A program made the translations under genes and the position numbers. Under the pieces are notes generated by a model. It made no database searches, had not been told where the DNA came from, and worked only from the letters and a program-made list of their open reading frames with translations. From the NCBI GenBank assembly GCA_035515055.1, contig DATJBV010000045.1, positions 1 through 64,000 of the forward strand: a stretch of DNA of 64,000 nucleotides. The letters are read 5' to 3'. Origin of the DNA: Pollutimonas sp035515055 (GTDB taxonomy: Bacteria; Pseudomonadota; Gammaproteobacteria; Burkholderiales; Burkholderiaceae_B). Of the stretch, positions 7,801 to 17,469 are shown piece after piece; the first letter of the stretch is position 1, and each line of letters opens with the position of its first letter.

Positions 7801-10164
7801 ATGTCTTATGTTGTGTCTTTCGAGCAGCTCCGCATGACGGATGTCGACTCGGTAGGGGGTAAAAACTCATCGCTTGGTGAAATGATTAGTCAATTGGCTG
7901 GCGCAGGGGTCCGGGTTCCGGGCGGCTTCGCAACCACGGCCGACGCATTTCGCGATTTCCTGAAATCAACCAAACTCGATCAACGCATCGCCGACCGTTT
8001 GCTCACGCTCGACTCCGAAGACGTGCGCGAACTGGCCAACGCGGGCGCCGAAATCCGTCAATGGATCATCGACACGCCGTTTCCTGCCGAATTCGAGCAG
8101 GCTATACGTGTTGCATTCGCCGCGCTCGACGCCGACGGGAAGGGCTCGTTTGCCGTGCGCTCGTCAGCGACGGCCGAAGACTTGCCCGACGCCTCGTTTG
8201 CGGGCCAGCAAGAAACCTATCTGAACGTGGTCGGCATCGACGATGTTCTGGAAAAAATCCGCCACGTCTTTGCCTCGCTGTATAACGACCGGGCCATTTC
8301 GTACCGGGTCCATAAGGGCTATGCGCACGCCGAAGTTGCTTTGTCGGCCGGCATACAACGCATGGTGCGCTCCGACCGCGGCAGCGCAGGCGTGATGTTC
8401 ACGCTCGACACCGAATCGGGCTTCAAGGACGTGGTGTTCATCACATCGTCGTACGGCTTGGGCGAAACCGTGGTTCAAGGCGCAGTCAACCCGGACGAAT
8501 TCTACGTATTCAAGCCCACCCTCGAATCCGGCCACTATCCCATCATCAGCCGCCGTATCGGTTCGAAGCTGCTGAAGATGGAATTCGACCCGGAGCGCGT
8601 GTCCGGCCATGCTGTTCGCACGGTCGACGTGCCGGTATCCGAGCGCAATCGCTATTCGCTGACCGACGACGAAGTCATCGAACTGGCGCGCTATGCCGTC
8701 ATCATCGAAAAGCACTACAAGCGTCCCATGGACATCGAATGGGGCCGCGACGGCATCGACGGCAAGATCTACATTCTTCAGGCACGCCCTGAAACCGTCA
8801 AATCCCAGCAAGGGCATAACGACGTGCAGGAACGCTACCGGCTCAAAGCCACCGGCGAAGTCCTGATCACAGGCCGCGCCATCGGCCAGAAGATCGGGTC
8901 GGGAAAAGTCCGGGTCGTGGGCGACATCTCGCAGATGGACCAGGTGCGCCATGGCGACATTCTGGTCACCGACATGACCGATCCGAACTGGGAACCCGTC
9001 ATGAAGATGGCGTCGGCCATCGTTACCAACCGCGGCGGACGTACCTGCCACGCGGCCATCATTGCGCGCGAACTCGGCATTCCGGCCGTTGTCGGCTGCG
9101 CCAATGCCACTGATGTGCTGAGCGATGGCCGCGAGGTAACCGTTTCATGCGCCGAAGGCGACGAAGGACGTATTTACGACGGCCTGATAGAGACCGAGAT
9201 CGAAGAAGTCCGCTGGGGCGAAATGCCCGACATCGGCGTGAAGATCATGATGAACGTGGGCAATCCGCAGCTGGCTTTCGATTTTTCGCAAATCCCGAAC
9301 AACGGCGTCGGGCTGGCACGGCTTGAATTCATCATCAACAATAATATCAACGTGCACCCCAAGGCCGTGCTCGACTATCCGAACGTCGATGCCGATCTGA
9401 AAAAAGCCGTCGAATCCGCCGCTCGCGGATACGCAAGTCCACGCGCCTTCTTTGTCGAGAAACTTGCCGAAGGCATCAGCACGCTGGCGGCGGCCTTTTA
9501 TCCCAAGCCCGTCATTGTCAGATTGTCCGACTTCAAGTCCAACGAATACCGCAAGCTGGTGGGCGGATCGCGCTACGAGCCCGAGGAAGAGAATCCCATG
9601 CTGGGCTTCCGCGGCGCGTCGCGCTATGTATCGGCCGAATTCGAAGAATGCTTCAAGATGGAATGCGAAGCGCTCAAGAAAGTGCGCGACGACATGGGCC
9701 TGACCAACGTGGAAATCATGGTGCCGTTTGTACGCACCTTGCCTCAGGCGTCCAAAGTGGTCGACCTGCTGGCCCGCAATGGTTTGGCGCGCGGCGAAAA
9801 CGGCTTGCGACTGATCATGATGTGCGAAGTGCCGTCCAACGCCATCCTGGCCGACGAATTCCTGCACTATTTCGATGGGTTCTCCATTGGTTCCAACGAT
9901 ATGACGCAGCTCACGCTGGGCCTGGACCGGGATTCCGGCCTGGAATTATTGGCCGCCGATTTCGACGAACGCGACGAAGCGGTCAAGTTCATGCTCAAGC
10001 GCGCCATCCAGGCGTGCCTGAAAGCAGGCAAGTATGTCGGTATTTGCGGCCAGGGCCCTTCGGATCACCCCGATCTAGCCAACTGGCTGCGCGATGAAGG
10101 CATTCTTTCGATGTCGCTCAATCCGGACACCGTCGTCGACACCTGGCAACGTCTAGCCTTGTAA
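7801..10164 (+). CDS. ppsA: Phosphoenolpyruvate synthase
   Basis: PEP synthase converts pyruvate, ATP and water into PEP, AMP and phosphate, the entry to gluconeogenesis from pyruvate. The 787 residues match the family length. An N-terminal ATP-grasp domain (GGKNSSLGEM near residue 20, FAVRSSATAEDLPDASFAGQ near 117) is followed by the swivelling phosphohistidine domain with GGRTCHAAIIAREL near residue 415. A C-terminal PEP-binding barrel has the signature GSNDMTQLTLGLDRDS and the active-site cysteine in GICGQGPSDHP. Control by the neighbouring ppsR product is expected at the threonine next to the catalytic His. Confidence 0.97.
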   Translation: MSYVVSFEQLRMTDVDSVGGKNSSLGEMISQLAGAGVRVPGGFATTADAFRDFLKSTKLDQRIADRLLTLDSEDVRELANAGAEIRQWIIDTPFPAEFEQAIRVAFAALDADGKGSFAVRSSATAEDLPDASFAGQQETYLNVVGIDDVLEKIRHVFASLYNDRAISYRVHKGYAHAEVALSAGIQRMVRSDRGSAGVMFTLDTESGFKDVVFITSSYGLGETVVQGAVNPDEFYVFKPTLESGHYPIISRRIGSKLLKMEFDPERVSGHAVRTVDVPVSERNRYSLTDDEVIELARYAVIIEKHYKRPMDIEWGRDGIDGKIYILQARPETVKSQQGHNDVQERYRLKATGEVLITGRAIGQKIGSGKVRVVGDISQMDQVRHGDILVTDMTDPNWEPVMKMASAIVTNRGGRTCHAAIIARELGIPAVVGCANATDVLSDGREVTVSCAEGDEGRIYDGLIETEIEEVRWGEMPDIGVKIMMNVGNPQLAFDFSQIPNNGVGLARLEFIINNNINVHPKAVLDYPNVDADLKKAVESAARGYASPRAFFVEKLAEGISTLAAAFYPKPVIVRLSDFKSNEYRKLVGGSRYEPEEENPMLGFRGASRYVSAEFEECFKMECEALKKVRDDMGLTNVEIMVPFVRTLPQASKVVDLLARNGLARGENGLRLIMMCEVPSNAILADEFLHYFDGFSIGSNDMTQLTLGLDRDSGLELLAADFDERDEAVKFMLKRAIQACLKAGKYVGICGQGPSDHPDLANWLRDEGILSMSLNPDTVVDTWQRLAL

Positions 10165-10223
10165 AAGGCGCAGCGTCGCCGGCCTTGCCGTATTCCGGCG
10201 CCGGCGGCCCATGCCTGAAGCTC

Positions 10224-10841
10224 TTAGTGGCCGGCCTTGCCGGCCACTATTCCGTAGGCCTGCATGAAAATGTCCACGATACACGTGGCTTTGCGCTTGG
10301 TCTCGTCATCGCTTATCGAAGTGCCTGCGCCCAAAAGATTACGCAAGACGTCGGCTTCACACAGGCAACGCAAGTGCATGGCCATCATGTCGGGGTCGGA
10401 TGGCCGCAATAGACCTTGCTGTATTTCATGCCTCAGCACATCCGCAATGTGCAGCCAAACTTCGTGAGTCCCGAGCTCGTAGAATTGACGCCCAACGCCG
10501 GATGTCTTACCTACCGAGATCGCCACCCTTAGGACTTCCGTGGTTTCAGGCTTGCCTATCAGCTGCAGCAGCGAGGTGACGAAGCCGTGCAGTTGCGTGG
10601 GTAGATCGCCCGATGTCCGAAGGAGTGCCAGTACGTCTTCGGCGTGGCGCTCGGCTGAACTCATCATGGCTTCGAGCAACAATTCTTCTTTCGAATTGAA
10701 GTAGTTGTATAGCGTCGCTTTGGACCCGCCGACTCGTGCGGCAATCGTCGACATGGACGCCGCCTCGAAGCCCACTTCTCTGAACACCTGGAGAGCAGTC
10801 TCCATGATGGCGTCCCGTTTCGCTTCGCTCTTTGTTCTCAT
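10224..10841 (-). CDS. TetR-family repressor of the divergent RND pump
   Basis: A 205-residue TetR/AcrR-type regulator. I use the ATG at 10841, which has an AGAGGA ribosome binding site 5 bases upstream; a longer frame from 10892 would run into the operator region. The N-terminal helix-turn-helix is clear (VGGSKATLYNYFNSKEELL, about residues 35-55), and the C-terminal ligand domain resembles the AefR-like group. The gene is divergent from the adaptor-permease-channel operon, so it probably represses that operon and itself. Regulation of the pump is inferred from position. Confidence 0.9.
   Translation of the reverse strand: MRTKSEAKRDAIMETALQVFREVGFEAASMSTIAARVGGSKATLYNYFNSKEELLLEAMMSSAERHAEDVLALLRTSGDLPTQLHGFVTSLLQLIGKPETTEVLRVAISVGKTSGVGRQFYELGTHEVWLHIADVLRHEIQQGLLRPSDPDMMAMHLRCLCEADVLRNLLGAGTSISDDETKRKATCIVDIFMQAYGIVAGKAGH
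10227..10247. terminator. GC-rich hairpin at the convergent ppsA / tetR ends
   Basis: A perfect 8-base-pair inverted repeat (GTGGCCGG, 5-base loop, CCGGCCAC) lies in the last codons of the tetR-family gene, downstream of ppsA. It could help stop transcripts arriving from either side. There is no T tract, so it is not a classic intrinsic terminator. Confidence 0.3.
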
Positions 10842-10870
10842 TTCTATCCTCTTTTTTCCTGAACTCCCCC

Positions 10871-10934
10871 GTACAGTTTTGCTTGACAGCATTCTTTTGT
10901 CAAGCGTAAACTGACCGTACAGTACAGTTATAAT
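10871..10934. promoter_or_regulatory. Divergent operator/promoter of tetR and RND pump
   Basis: The 113-base gap between the two divergent starts contains nested dyads. One is GCTTGAC (10881-10887) with GTCAAGC (10899-10905), perfect 7-base arms. The other is AACTG (10909-10913) with CAGTT (10925-10929). The word GTACAGTT occurs at 10871 and again at 10922. A TATAAT-type -10 at 10929-10934 faces the pump genes and touches the second dyad. TTGACA hexamers occur on both strands inside the first dyad. This is what a TetR operator overlapping divergent promoters looks like. Binding is inferred. Confidence 0.6.
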
Positions 10935-10954
10935 ATCGCCTTTCCAGGGAAATC

Positions 10955-12115
10955 ATGAAAACAACAATGCGCCGTCCATTTGTCTACACGTTGTCGCTTG
11001 CCGCTAGTGCCGTCCTGATCGCCGGCTGCAGCGAACCGGTGGCGCAAGGCGCTCCGCCTGCCCAGGCGGAAGTCGGCGTATTCACCGTCGTGACGCAGCC
11101 TGTATCGCTGACAACCGAATTGGCGGGGCGCACGAGCCCGTATATGGTCTCGGAGGTACGTCCGCAAGTGGGCGGCATCGTTAAGCGCCGCCTATTCCAG
11201 GAAGGTAGCGATGTCAAAGCCGGAGAGACGTTGTACGAAATCGATGCCGCCTCGTATCGCGCCAGACATAGCAGCGCCGAAGCGGCGCTGGCAAAGGCAC
11301 AGGCCAACGTGAAAGTGGCCCGTCTCACCGCATCGCGATACGGCGAATTGGTAAAGATCAATGCCGTCAGCCGGCAAGACAACGATCAGGCCGCGGCGGA
11401 ACTTCAGCAGGCCGTCGCCGATGTCGCAGCGGCTCGTGCCGCCGTCGACGTTGCGGCTATCGACCTGGGCTACACAAAGGTGGTGGCGCCAATTTCCGGC
11501 CGTATCGGCCAGTCCAGCATCACGCCGGGAGCCTTGCTTTCAGCTAACCAGGCAGCGTCGCTGGCCACCATTCAACAGCTCGACCCCATCTATGTCGACG
11601 TTACGCAGTCCAGTATTGAACTGATGCGGCTGCGCCGCGCCCTGGATACCGGATCGCTCACCCAATCCAGCGAAGGCAAGGCCAGGGTCGGGCTGGTGCT
11701 GGAGGATGGAACACCTTACGCTCATCGTGGCGAGCTGCAGTTCTCCGACGTCAGCGTCGATCCAGGGACTGGAATGGTGAGGCTGCGCGCGGTATTCCCG
11801 AATCCCGATCAAGACCTGCTTCCAGGCATGTACGTACGCGCCATATTGGAAGAGGGCGTCCGTGAAAACGGCATTTTGGTGCCGCAGCAAGGCGTTACTC
11901 GCAACGCGAAGGGCAACGCAACGGGTCTCGTGCTTAATGCCGAGGGCAAGGTGGAAGCCCGGGCGCTGGATGCAAAGCGCACGGTAGGTGATCAATGGCT
12001 GATCGACGGCGGAATACAGCCGGGCGAAAAACTGATCGTCGAAGGGGTGCAGAAGGTGCGGCCCGGAGCTCCCGCGAAGGGAGTGGAAGTCGTCGCCACA
12101 AATCAGCCGCAATAA
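10955..12115 (+). CDS. RND efflux periplasmic adaptor (membrane fusion) lipoprotein
   Basis: A 386-residue AcrA/MexA-type adaptor that links the inner-membrane pump to the outer-membrane channel. It has an N-terminal signal with lipobox IAGC (Cys about residue 25), so it is probably lipid-anchored. It then shows the lipoyl half-motif VGGIVKRRLFQEGSDVKAGETL, a helical hairpin (about 100-165), the second lipoyl half (LGYTKVVAPISGRIG) and beta-barrel and membrane-proximal domains. It is the first gene of a three-gene operon, 27 bases before the permease, and is divergent from the TetR gene. Confidence 0.94.
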   Translation: MKTTMRRPFVYTLSLAASAVLIAGCSEPVAQGAPPAQAEVGVFTVVTQPVSLTTELAGRTSPYMVSEVRPQVGGIVKRRLFQEGSDVKAGETLYEIDAASYRARHSSAEAALAKAQANVKVARLTASRYGELVKINAVSRQDNDQAAAELQQAVADVAAARAAVDVAAIDLGYTKVVAPISGRIGQSSITPGALLSANQAASLATIQQLDPIYVDVTQSSIELMRLRRALDTGSLTQSSEGKARVGLVLEDGTPYAHRGELQFSDVSVDPGTGMVRLRAVFPNPDQDLLPGMYVRAILEEGVRENGILVPQQGVTRNAKGNATGLVLNAEGKVEARALDAKRTVGDQWLIDGGIQPGEKLIVEGVQKVRPGAPAKGVEVVATNQPQ

Positions 12116-12142
12116 ATCAAAGACACCCCGGGAACACACTAT

Positions 12143-15100
12143 ATGTCACGCTTTTTTATCGATCGCCCTATATTTGCGTGGGTGATCGCTTTGGTCATCA
12201 TGCTCGCGGGCGGAATATCGATCCTGTCCTTGCCCGTTGCCCAGTACCCCAGCATCGCCCCTCCCCAAGTCAGTATTCGCGCCAATTACCCTGGTGCGTC
12301 CGCCCAGACCTTGCAGGACACGGTCACGCAGGTGATCGAGCAGCAAATGAAGGGCATCGATGGCATGGACTACATGTCGTCCACCAGCGATTCGTCCGGC
12401 AGCATGGCCTTGACCATCACGTTCAAGGCGGGCACTGACCCCGACATTGCACAAGTGCAGGTCCAGAACAAATTAGCGATCGCCACGCCCATGTTGCCTC
12501 AAGAAGTCCAGCGGCAGGGCGTGCAGGTCACGAAGTCGACCGCGAATTTCCTGATGGTCGTTGCATTGATTTCCGAGGATGGCCGAATGAACGCCACGGA
12601 TCTCGGGGATTATGCTGTCGCCAATCTACGCGACCCGATGAGCAGGGTCCAAGGCGTCGGCGAACTGGAAGTGTTCGGCAGCCAATACGCCATGCGTATC
12701 TGGCTGGACCCGGCCAAGTTATACAGCTACAACCTGGTTCCCGGGGATATTGCTGCTGCCGTCCAGGCGCAGAATGCCCAGGTGTCGACGGGCCAGCTTG
12801 GCGCCGCGCCGGCTGTGCCCGGCCAGCAATTGAACGCCACCATCACGTCTCAGTCACTGCTGCAAACCACCGAAGAGTTTGGCGAAATCATTCTGCGGTC
12901 GACGCCAGAGGGTGCAACAGTGCGCCTGCGCGATGTTGCGCGCATAGAAAAGGGCAGCGAATCGTATAACGTCGTTGCGCGCCACAACGGGTTGCCGTCG
13001 GCCGGCATGGGGTTCAAGCTTGCCACCGGTGCCAACGCGCTGGACACCGCCGAAGCCATCAAGAAACAGGTGGCGATCATGGAGCCGTCATTCCCGGAAG
13101 GCATGAAGGCGGTAGTCGCCTTCGATACGACGCCGTTCGTGGAAGTGTCGATAAAGGGCGTGGTCACCACGCTGATCGAAGCCATCATCCTGGTTTTCCT
13201 GGTGATGTATTTGTTCCTGCAGAACTTCCGGGCGACCATCATTCCCACCATTGCCGTACCCGTGGTACTGCTGGGCACCTTCGGCATCTTGGCGGCCCTG
13301 GGCTTTTCGATCAACACCTTGACGCTGTTCGGCGTGGTGCTGGCCATCGGGTTGCTGGTAGACGACGCCATCGTGGTGGTGGAAAACGTCGAGCGCCTGA
13401 TGACAGAAGAGGGCCTATCGCCCAAAGAAGCCACACGCAAATCCATGGACCAGATAACCGGCGCCCTGGTGGGTATAGGGATGGTGATTTCCGCCGTGCT
13501 GGTGCCCATGGCGTTCTTCGGCGGCTCCACGGGTGTGATCTATCAGCAGTTCTCCATCACCATTGTGTCCGCCATGGGCTTGTCGGTCCTGGTGGCACTG
13601 ATACTTACCCCCGCGTTATGCGCAACCATGCTCAAGCCCGTGGCCAAGGGACAGCATGCCAAGCGCGGACGCTTCTTCACGTGGTTCAACCGCACATTCG
13701 ATCGCAGCACCGTCAAATACCAGTCGATCGTCGGGCGCATGATCGCCCACAGCACCCGCTATTTGCTGATCTATGTTGCATTGATCGCAATTACCGCCTT
13801 GTTGTTCTTAAGGCTGCCGACGTCGTTCCTTCCGGACGAGGACCAGGGTGTATTGTTCACGCAAGTCATGTTGCCGGCCGGCGCGACGCAGGAGCGCACC
13901 CTGGCCTCGCTGGACAAGATGGAGGCATATTTCAATACCAATGAAAAGGACAATATCGAGTCCGTCTTTACGCTTGCCGGCTTCAGTTTCGCAGGCGCCG
14001 GTCAGAATGCGGGGCTGGGCTTTGTGAAATTGAAACCCTGGGACGAACGACCCGGCGAAGAAAACGGGGCGGCCGCGATCGCGGGCCGCGCCATGGGGGC
14101 ATTGTCCCAGATCAAGGATGGAATCATCTTTGCGTTCGCGCCGCCGGCCGTCATCGAACTGGGCAACGCAAGCGGCTTCGACTTCTATCTTCAGGATCGT
14201 ACGGGTGCGGGCCATGAAAAACTGACGCGGGCCCGTGATCAGCTGCTGGGCCTGGCGGCGCAACATCCCGTGCTCACGGCGGTAAGGCCTAATGGTCAGG
14301 ACGATACGCCGCAATACCGCATTGAAGTCGATCAGGCCAAGGCTGGTGCGCTAGGCCTGGGCATGGCACAAGTCAACAGCACGCTGTCAGGCGCCTGGGG
14401 CGGTGTCTATGTAAACGACTTTATCGACGGCGGCCGTGTCAAGAAAGTGTATATGCAGGGCGACGCGGAAACGCGCATGGTGCCGGAGGACTTGCAGAAG
14501 TGGTATGCCCGCAACGACGCTGGCGACATGGTGCCGTTCTCGGCCTTCTCTTCAGCGCATTGGACGCACGGCTCGCCCCGGTTGGAACGCTATAACGGCA
14601 TTCCCGCCATGCAGATACAGGGGCAGCCGGCTCCGGGCGTGAGTTCTGGCGACGCCATGGCCGCTATCGAAGAGATCGTCCAGCAATTGCCCCCAGGGTT
14701 CGGGATTGAATGGACAGGCCTGTCCTATCAGGAACGCATGTCCGGATCGCAGGCGCCGGCGCTATACGCGATCTCGCTGATCGTTGTGTTTCTATGTCTG
14801 GCCGCGCTCTACGAGAGCTGGTCGATTCCATTTTCGGTCATGCTGGTCGTACCGCTGGGCGTTTTCGGTGCGTTACTGGCGGCGGGGGGACGCGGCATGT
14901 CCAACGACGTGTACTTCCAGGTGGGGCTGCTGGTGACCATCGGACTTTCCGCAAAGAACGCGATCATGATCGTGGAGTTCGCGCGTGATCTTATGGTGGG
15001 AGGCATGAGCCTGGTGGACGCGGCTCTTGAAGCGGCCAAGCTGCGATTGCGTCCCATATTGATGACATCGATCGCATTCGGACTAGGCGTCGTGCCTCTG

Positions 15101-15316
15101 GCCATTTCGACCGGGGCGGGCTCCGGCAGCCAGAATGCTATCGGTACCGGTGTTCTTGGAGGGACGATAGCCGCGACGGTGCTGGGCATCTTTTTCATTC
15201 CGTTGTTTTTTGTGATCGTGCAGCGGCTGGTGTCGCGCAAGAAAAAAGAATCCACAACCGACAAGGTGCCTGCGAACCCGCCGGTCACGACCCCCACGCC
15301 CGCCAAGGAGGCCTGA
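12143..15316 (+). CDS. RND multidrug efflux permease (AcrB/MexB type)
   Basis: A 1057-residue hydrophobe/amphiphile RND pump. The start SRFFIDRPIFAWVIALVIMLAG is the family's first membrane helix. Twelve membrane helices in two repeats flank two large periplasmic loops. The proton-relay aspartates are in GLLVDDAIVVVENVERL near residue 415, and the relay lysine is in LSAKNAIMIVEFARDL near residue 935. The C-terminal tail is charged and Pro/Thr-rich. It assembles with the adaptor and channel on either side. The substrate range cannot be told; drugs, solvents or dyes are typical. Confidence 0.96.
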   Translation: MSRFFIDRPIFAWVIALVIMLAGGISILSLPVAQYPSIAPPQVSIRANYPGASAQTLQDTVTQVIEQQMKGIDGMDYMSSTSDSSGSMALTITFKAGTDPDIAQVQVQNKLAIATPMLPQEVQRQGVQVTKSTANFLMVVALISEDGRMNATDLGDYAVANLRDPMSRVQGVGELEVFGSQYAMRIWLDPAKLYSYNLVPGDIAAAVQAQNAQVSTGQLGAAPAVPGQQLNATITSQSLLQTTEEFGEIILRSTPEGATVRLRDVARIEKGSESYNVVARHNGLPSAGMGFKLATGANALDTAEAIKKQVAIMEPSFPEGMKAVVAFDTTPFVEVSIKGVVTTLIEAIILVFLVMYLFLQNFRATIIPTIAVPVVLLGTFGILAALGFSINTLTLFGVVLAIGLLVDDAIVVVENVERLMTEEGLSPKEATRKSMDQITGALVGIGMVISAVLVPMAFFGGSTGVIYQQFSITIVSAMGLSVLVALILTPALCATMLKPVAKGQHAKRGRFFTWFNRTFDRSTVKYQSIVGRMIAHSTRYLLIYVALIAITALLFLRLPTSFLPDEDQGVLFTQVMLPAGATQERTLASLDKMEAYFNTNEKDNIESVFTLAGFSFAGAGQNAGLGFVKLKPWDERPGEENGAAAIAGRAMGALSQIKDGIIFAFAPPAVIELGNASGFDFYLQDRTGAGHEKLTRARDQLLGLAAQHPVLTAVRPNGQDDTPQYRIEVDQAKAGALGLGMAQVNSTLSGAWGGVYVNDFIDGGRVKKVYMQGDAETRMVPEDLQKWYARNDAGDMVPFSAFSSAHWTHGSPRLERYNGIPAMQIQGQPAPGVSSGDAMAAIEEIVQQLPPGFGIEWTGLSYQERMSGSQAPALYAISLIVVFLCLAALYESWSIPFSVMLVVPLGVFGALLAAGGRGMSNDVYFQVGLLVTIGLSAKNAIMIVEFARDLMVGGMSLVDAALEAAKLRLRPILMTSIAFGLGVVPLAISTGAGSGSQNAIGTGVLGGTIAATVLGIFFIPLFFVIVQRLVSRKKKESTTDKVPANPPVTTPTPAKEA

Positions 15317-15317
15317 T

Positions 15318-16739
15318 ATGCGCCGTTTAACATTGACCATGGCGGCGGCCGCCTTGTTGCTCGCTGGATGCACATCCATGGCGCCCGATTACCAGCGTCC
15401 GGCTGCTCCGGTGGCAAATGCCTGGCCCGCCGGTCCCGCCTATGATGGGTACGAGGCGACCACGGGCACCGAATCCGTGGCAGCGTCGGATATTGGGTGG
15501 CAAAATTTCATTGCCGATCCGCGCCTGCGCCAACTGATCGATCTTGCGCTGGAGAACAATCGGGACTTGCGGGTTGCCGCCATGAATATCGAACGCGCGC
15601 GCGCCCAATACCGCATCCAGCGCGCCGATATGATCCCGTCGGTTGGCGCGAACGGCTCCGCCAGCGCGCAGCGCATGCCGGCAGCGGTCTCGCCGAGCGG
15701 CGAGACCGGCATCAACCGGCAATATAGTGCCGGCGTCGGCATGAGTGCGTATGAACTCGATCTTTTTGGACGCGTACGGAGCTTGAGCGACGAGGCTTTG
15801 CAACGCTACCTTGGCACCCGTGAAGCCCGCGACACCGTACAGATTTCATTGGTTGCCGAAGTGGCGGACGCGTGGCTGGCGCTTGCCGCCGACCACGATA
15901 GGCTGCAGCTTGCCCGGCAAACGCTGGAGAGCCAACAAAAGTCCTTTGCCCTGAACAAGCGCAGCTACGAGCTGGGCATCGCATCCATGCTGGATCTCCG
16001 TCGGGCGCAGACGACGGTGGAAGCCGCCCGTGGGGATGTTGCCCGCTATACCAGCCAGGTCGCCCAGGACAAGAATGCGCTGGTTTTATTGGCGGGCAGC
16101 CAGGTACCTGATTCGCTCTTGCCGCAATCGCAGCACGATGCCAAGGTGACGCTTGTCGACTTGCGTGCCGGCGTGCCGTCCGACGTCTTGCAGCGGCGTC
16201 CCGACGTGTTACAGGCTGAACGGCAATTGCAAGCGGCAAATGCCAACATAGGGGCTGCGCGCGCCGCCTTCTTTCCGAGCATCAGCCTGACGGCGGCGGC
16301 AGGGACCACCAGTAATGCATTATCCGGACTTTTCGATGGCGGGACGGGGTTCTGGAGCTTCATGCCCCAATTGCATATTCCTATCTTCGAGGGCGGACGC
16401 AACCGCGCCAACTTGAAGGTCTCCGAAGTGGAGCGCGACATTGCGGTCGCGGAGTACGAAAAAGCCATACAGGCGGCATTTCGCGAGGTGGCAGACAGCC
16501 TTGCGCAGCGCGGCACGCTGGCCGAACAGTTGCGTGCCCAAACGGCACTGGTCGAGGCATCGGCGGACAGTCAGGCCTTATCGGATGCCCGCTACCGCCG
16601 AGGTGTCGACAGCTTCCTGAATGTGCTTGACGCGCAGCGCAGTCTTTACGCCGCCCAGCAAGGCCTTATCACTCTCGTGCAAACACGCAACAGCAATCAT
16701 ATTGCCTTGTATAAAGCGCTGGGAGGCGGCTGGAACTAA
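15318..16739 (+). CDS. RND efflux outer-membrane channel lipoprotein (OprM/NodT family)
   Basis: A 473-residue TolC-like channel of the OprM group. The signal sequence ends in lipobox LAGC, followed by TSMAPDYQRP, the usual start of these lipoproteins. Two repeated OEP domains of long helices and short beta strands follow. The motif DVLQRRPDVLQAERQLQAANANIGAARAAFFPS is split across the repeat junction region near residue 300. The gene starts one base after the permease stop and ends the operon. Confidence 0.94.
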   Translation: MRRLTLTMAAAALLLAGCTSMAPDYQRPAAPVANAWPAGPAYDGYEATTGTESVAASDIGWQNFIADPRLRQLIDLALENNRDLRVAAMNIERARAQYRIQRADMIPSVGANGSASAQRMPAAVSPSGETGINRQYSAGVGMSAYELDLFGRVRSLSDEALQRYLGTREARDTVQISLVAEVADAWLALAADHDRLQLARQTLESQQKSFALNKRSYELGIASMLDLRRAQTTVEAARGDVARYTSQVAQDKNALVLLAGSQVPDSLLPQSQHDAKVTLVDLRAGVPSDVLQRRPDVLQAERQLQAANANIGAARAAFFPSISLTAAAGTTSNALSGLFDGGTGFWSFMPQLHIPIFEGGRNRANLKVSEVERDIAVAEYEKAIQAAFREVADSLAQRGTLAEQLRAQTALVEASADSQALSDARYRRGVDSFLNVLDAQRSLYAAQQGLITLVQTRNSNHIALYKALGGGWN

Positions 16740-16772
16740 ACTGTAGGGACTCCTCGGCTGAAAAGGCGCACT

Positions 16773-17456
16773 ATGTATTATGCAACGATGACATCGTGTC
16801 TGGGAACCATACTGCTGCGCACCGACGGCGCACAACTGACGGGGGTGCATTTCTCCGACCAGAAGGACTGCCCCCGCCACGATCCTGCCGATCCGTCGAA
16901 TTCGCGGACGAGTCCCGCAGCGGGCATGATGCACGGCCTGCCCATACGAAGCTTCCGCATCGGCAGGCCGGCCGATCGCGGGTTGTTCGACGACCCCATC
17001 ATCGCGCCGGGGCCCAGCTCAATAAACGTCAGGAGCGCCCGCCAAGCCGATTCCCGCGCTGGCGGCCTGTCTTTGGAACAGGCCGATACGCCGCCCGCCG
17101 CCCGCGCTATCTTTAAGGCGGCGCAAGCTGAACTCGACGAGTATTTCGCAGGAAAGCGTCGCGAATTTACCGTGCCGCTGCAACTGCAAGGAACCGCGTT
17201 CCAGAAGCGGGTCTGGGAGGCCTTGCTGGATGTTCCTTACGGCCACTACGTGTCGTACGGCGAATTGGCGCGCGGGGCGGGCCTGGAGGCACGGCACGGG
17301 CGTCCAGTGGGCACCGCGGTAGGGCGCAACCCCATCGCCATTATCGTTCCATGCCATCGGGTGATATCGGGAGACGGGACACTGACCGGCTACACGGGCG
17401 GACTTGAACGCAAGGTCGCCTTGCTGGAACTGGAGGGTTTCAGCGTCGCCCAATAA
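16773..17456 (+). CDS. ogt: Methylated-DNA-[protein]-cysteine S-methyltransferase with an inserted segment
   Basis: Ogt removes methyl groups from O6-methylguanine by transfer to its own cysteine. The C-terminal domain is complete: TAFQKRVWEALLDVPYGHYVSYGELA is the helix-turn-helix region, and IIVPCHRVI holds the acceptor Cys near residue 190. The N-terminal domain starts normally (YYATMTSCLGTILL ... VHFSDQKDCP) but is then interrupted. About 65 residues rich in R, P, S and D (about 35-100) come before the expected LDEYFAGKRREFTVPL. At 227 residues it is about 60 longer than usual. The ATG has no strong ribosome binding site. The insertion does not break the frame. Confidence 0.88.
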   Translation: MYYATMTSCLGTILLRTDGAQLTGVHFSDQKDCPRHDPADPSNSRTSPAAGMMHGLPIRSFRIGRPADRGLFDDPIIAPGPSSINVRSARQADSRAGGLSLEQADTPPAARAIFKAAQAELDEYFAGKRREFTVPLQLQGTAFQKRVWEALLDVPYGHYVSYGELARGAGLEARHGRPVGTAVGRNPIAIIVPCHRVISGDGTLTGYTGGLERKVALLELEGFSVAQ

Positions 17457-17469
17457 AGCCGTCCGCAAC

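Noticed and set aside
8164..9051. 295-codon open frame on the minus strand inside ppsA
   Set aside because: It lies fully opposite conserved PEP synthase codons, has no family resemblance I can see, and reflects the GC-rich codon bias that keeps the antisense frame open.
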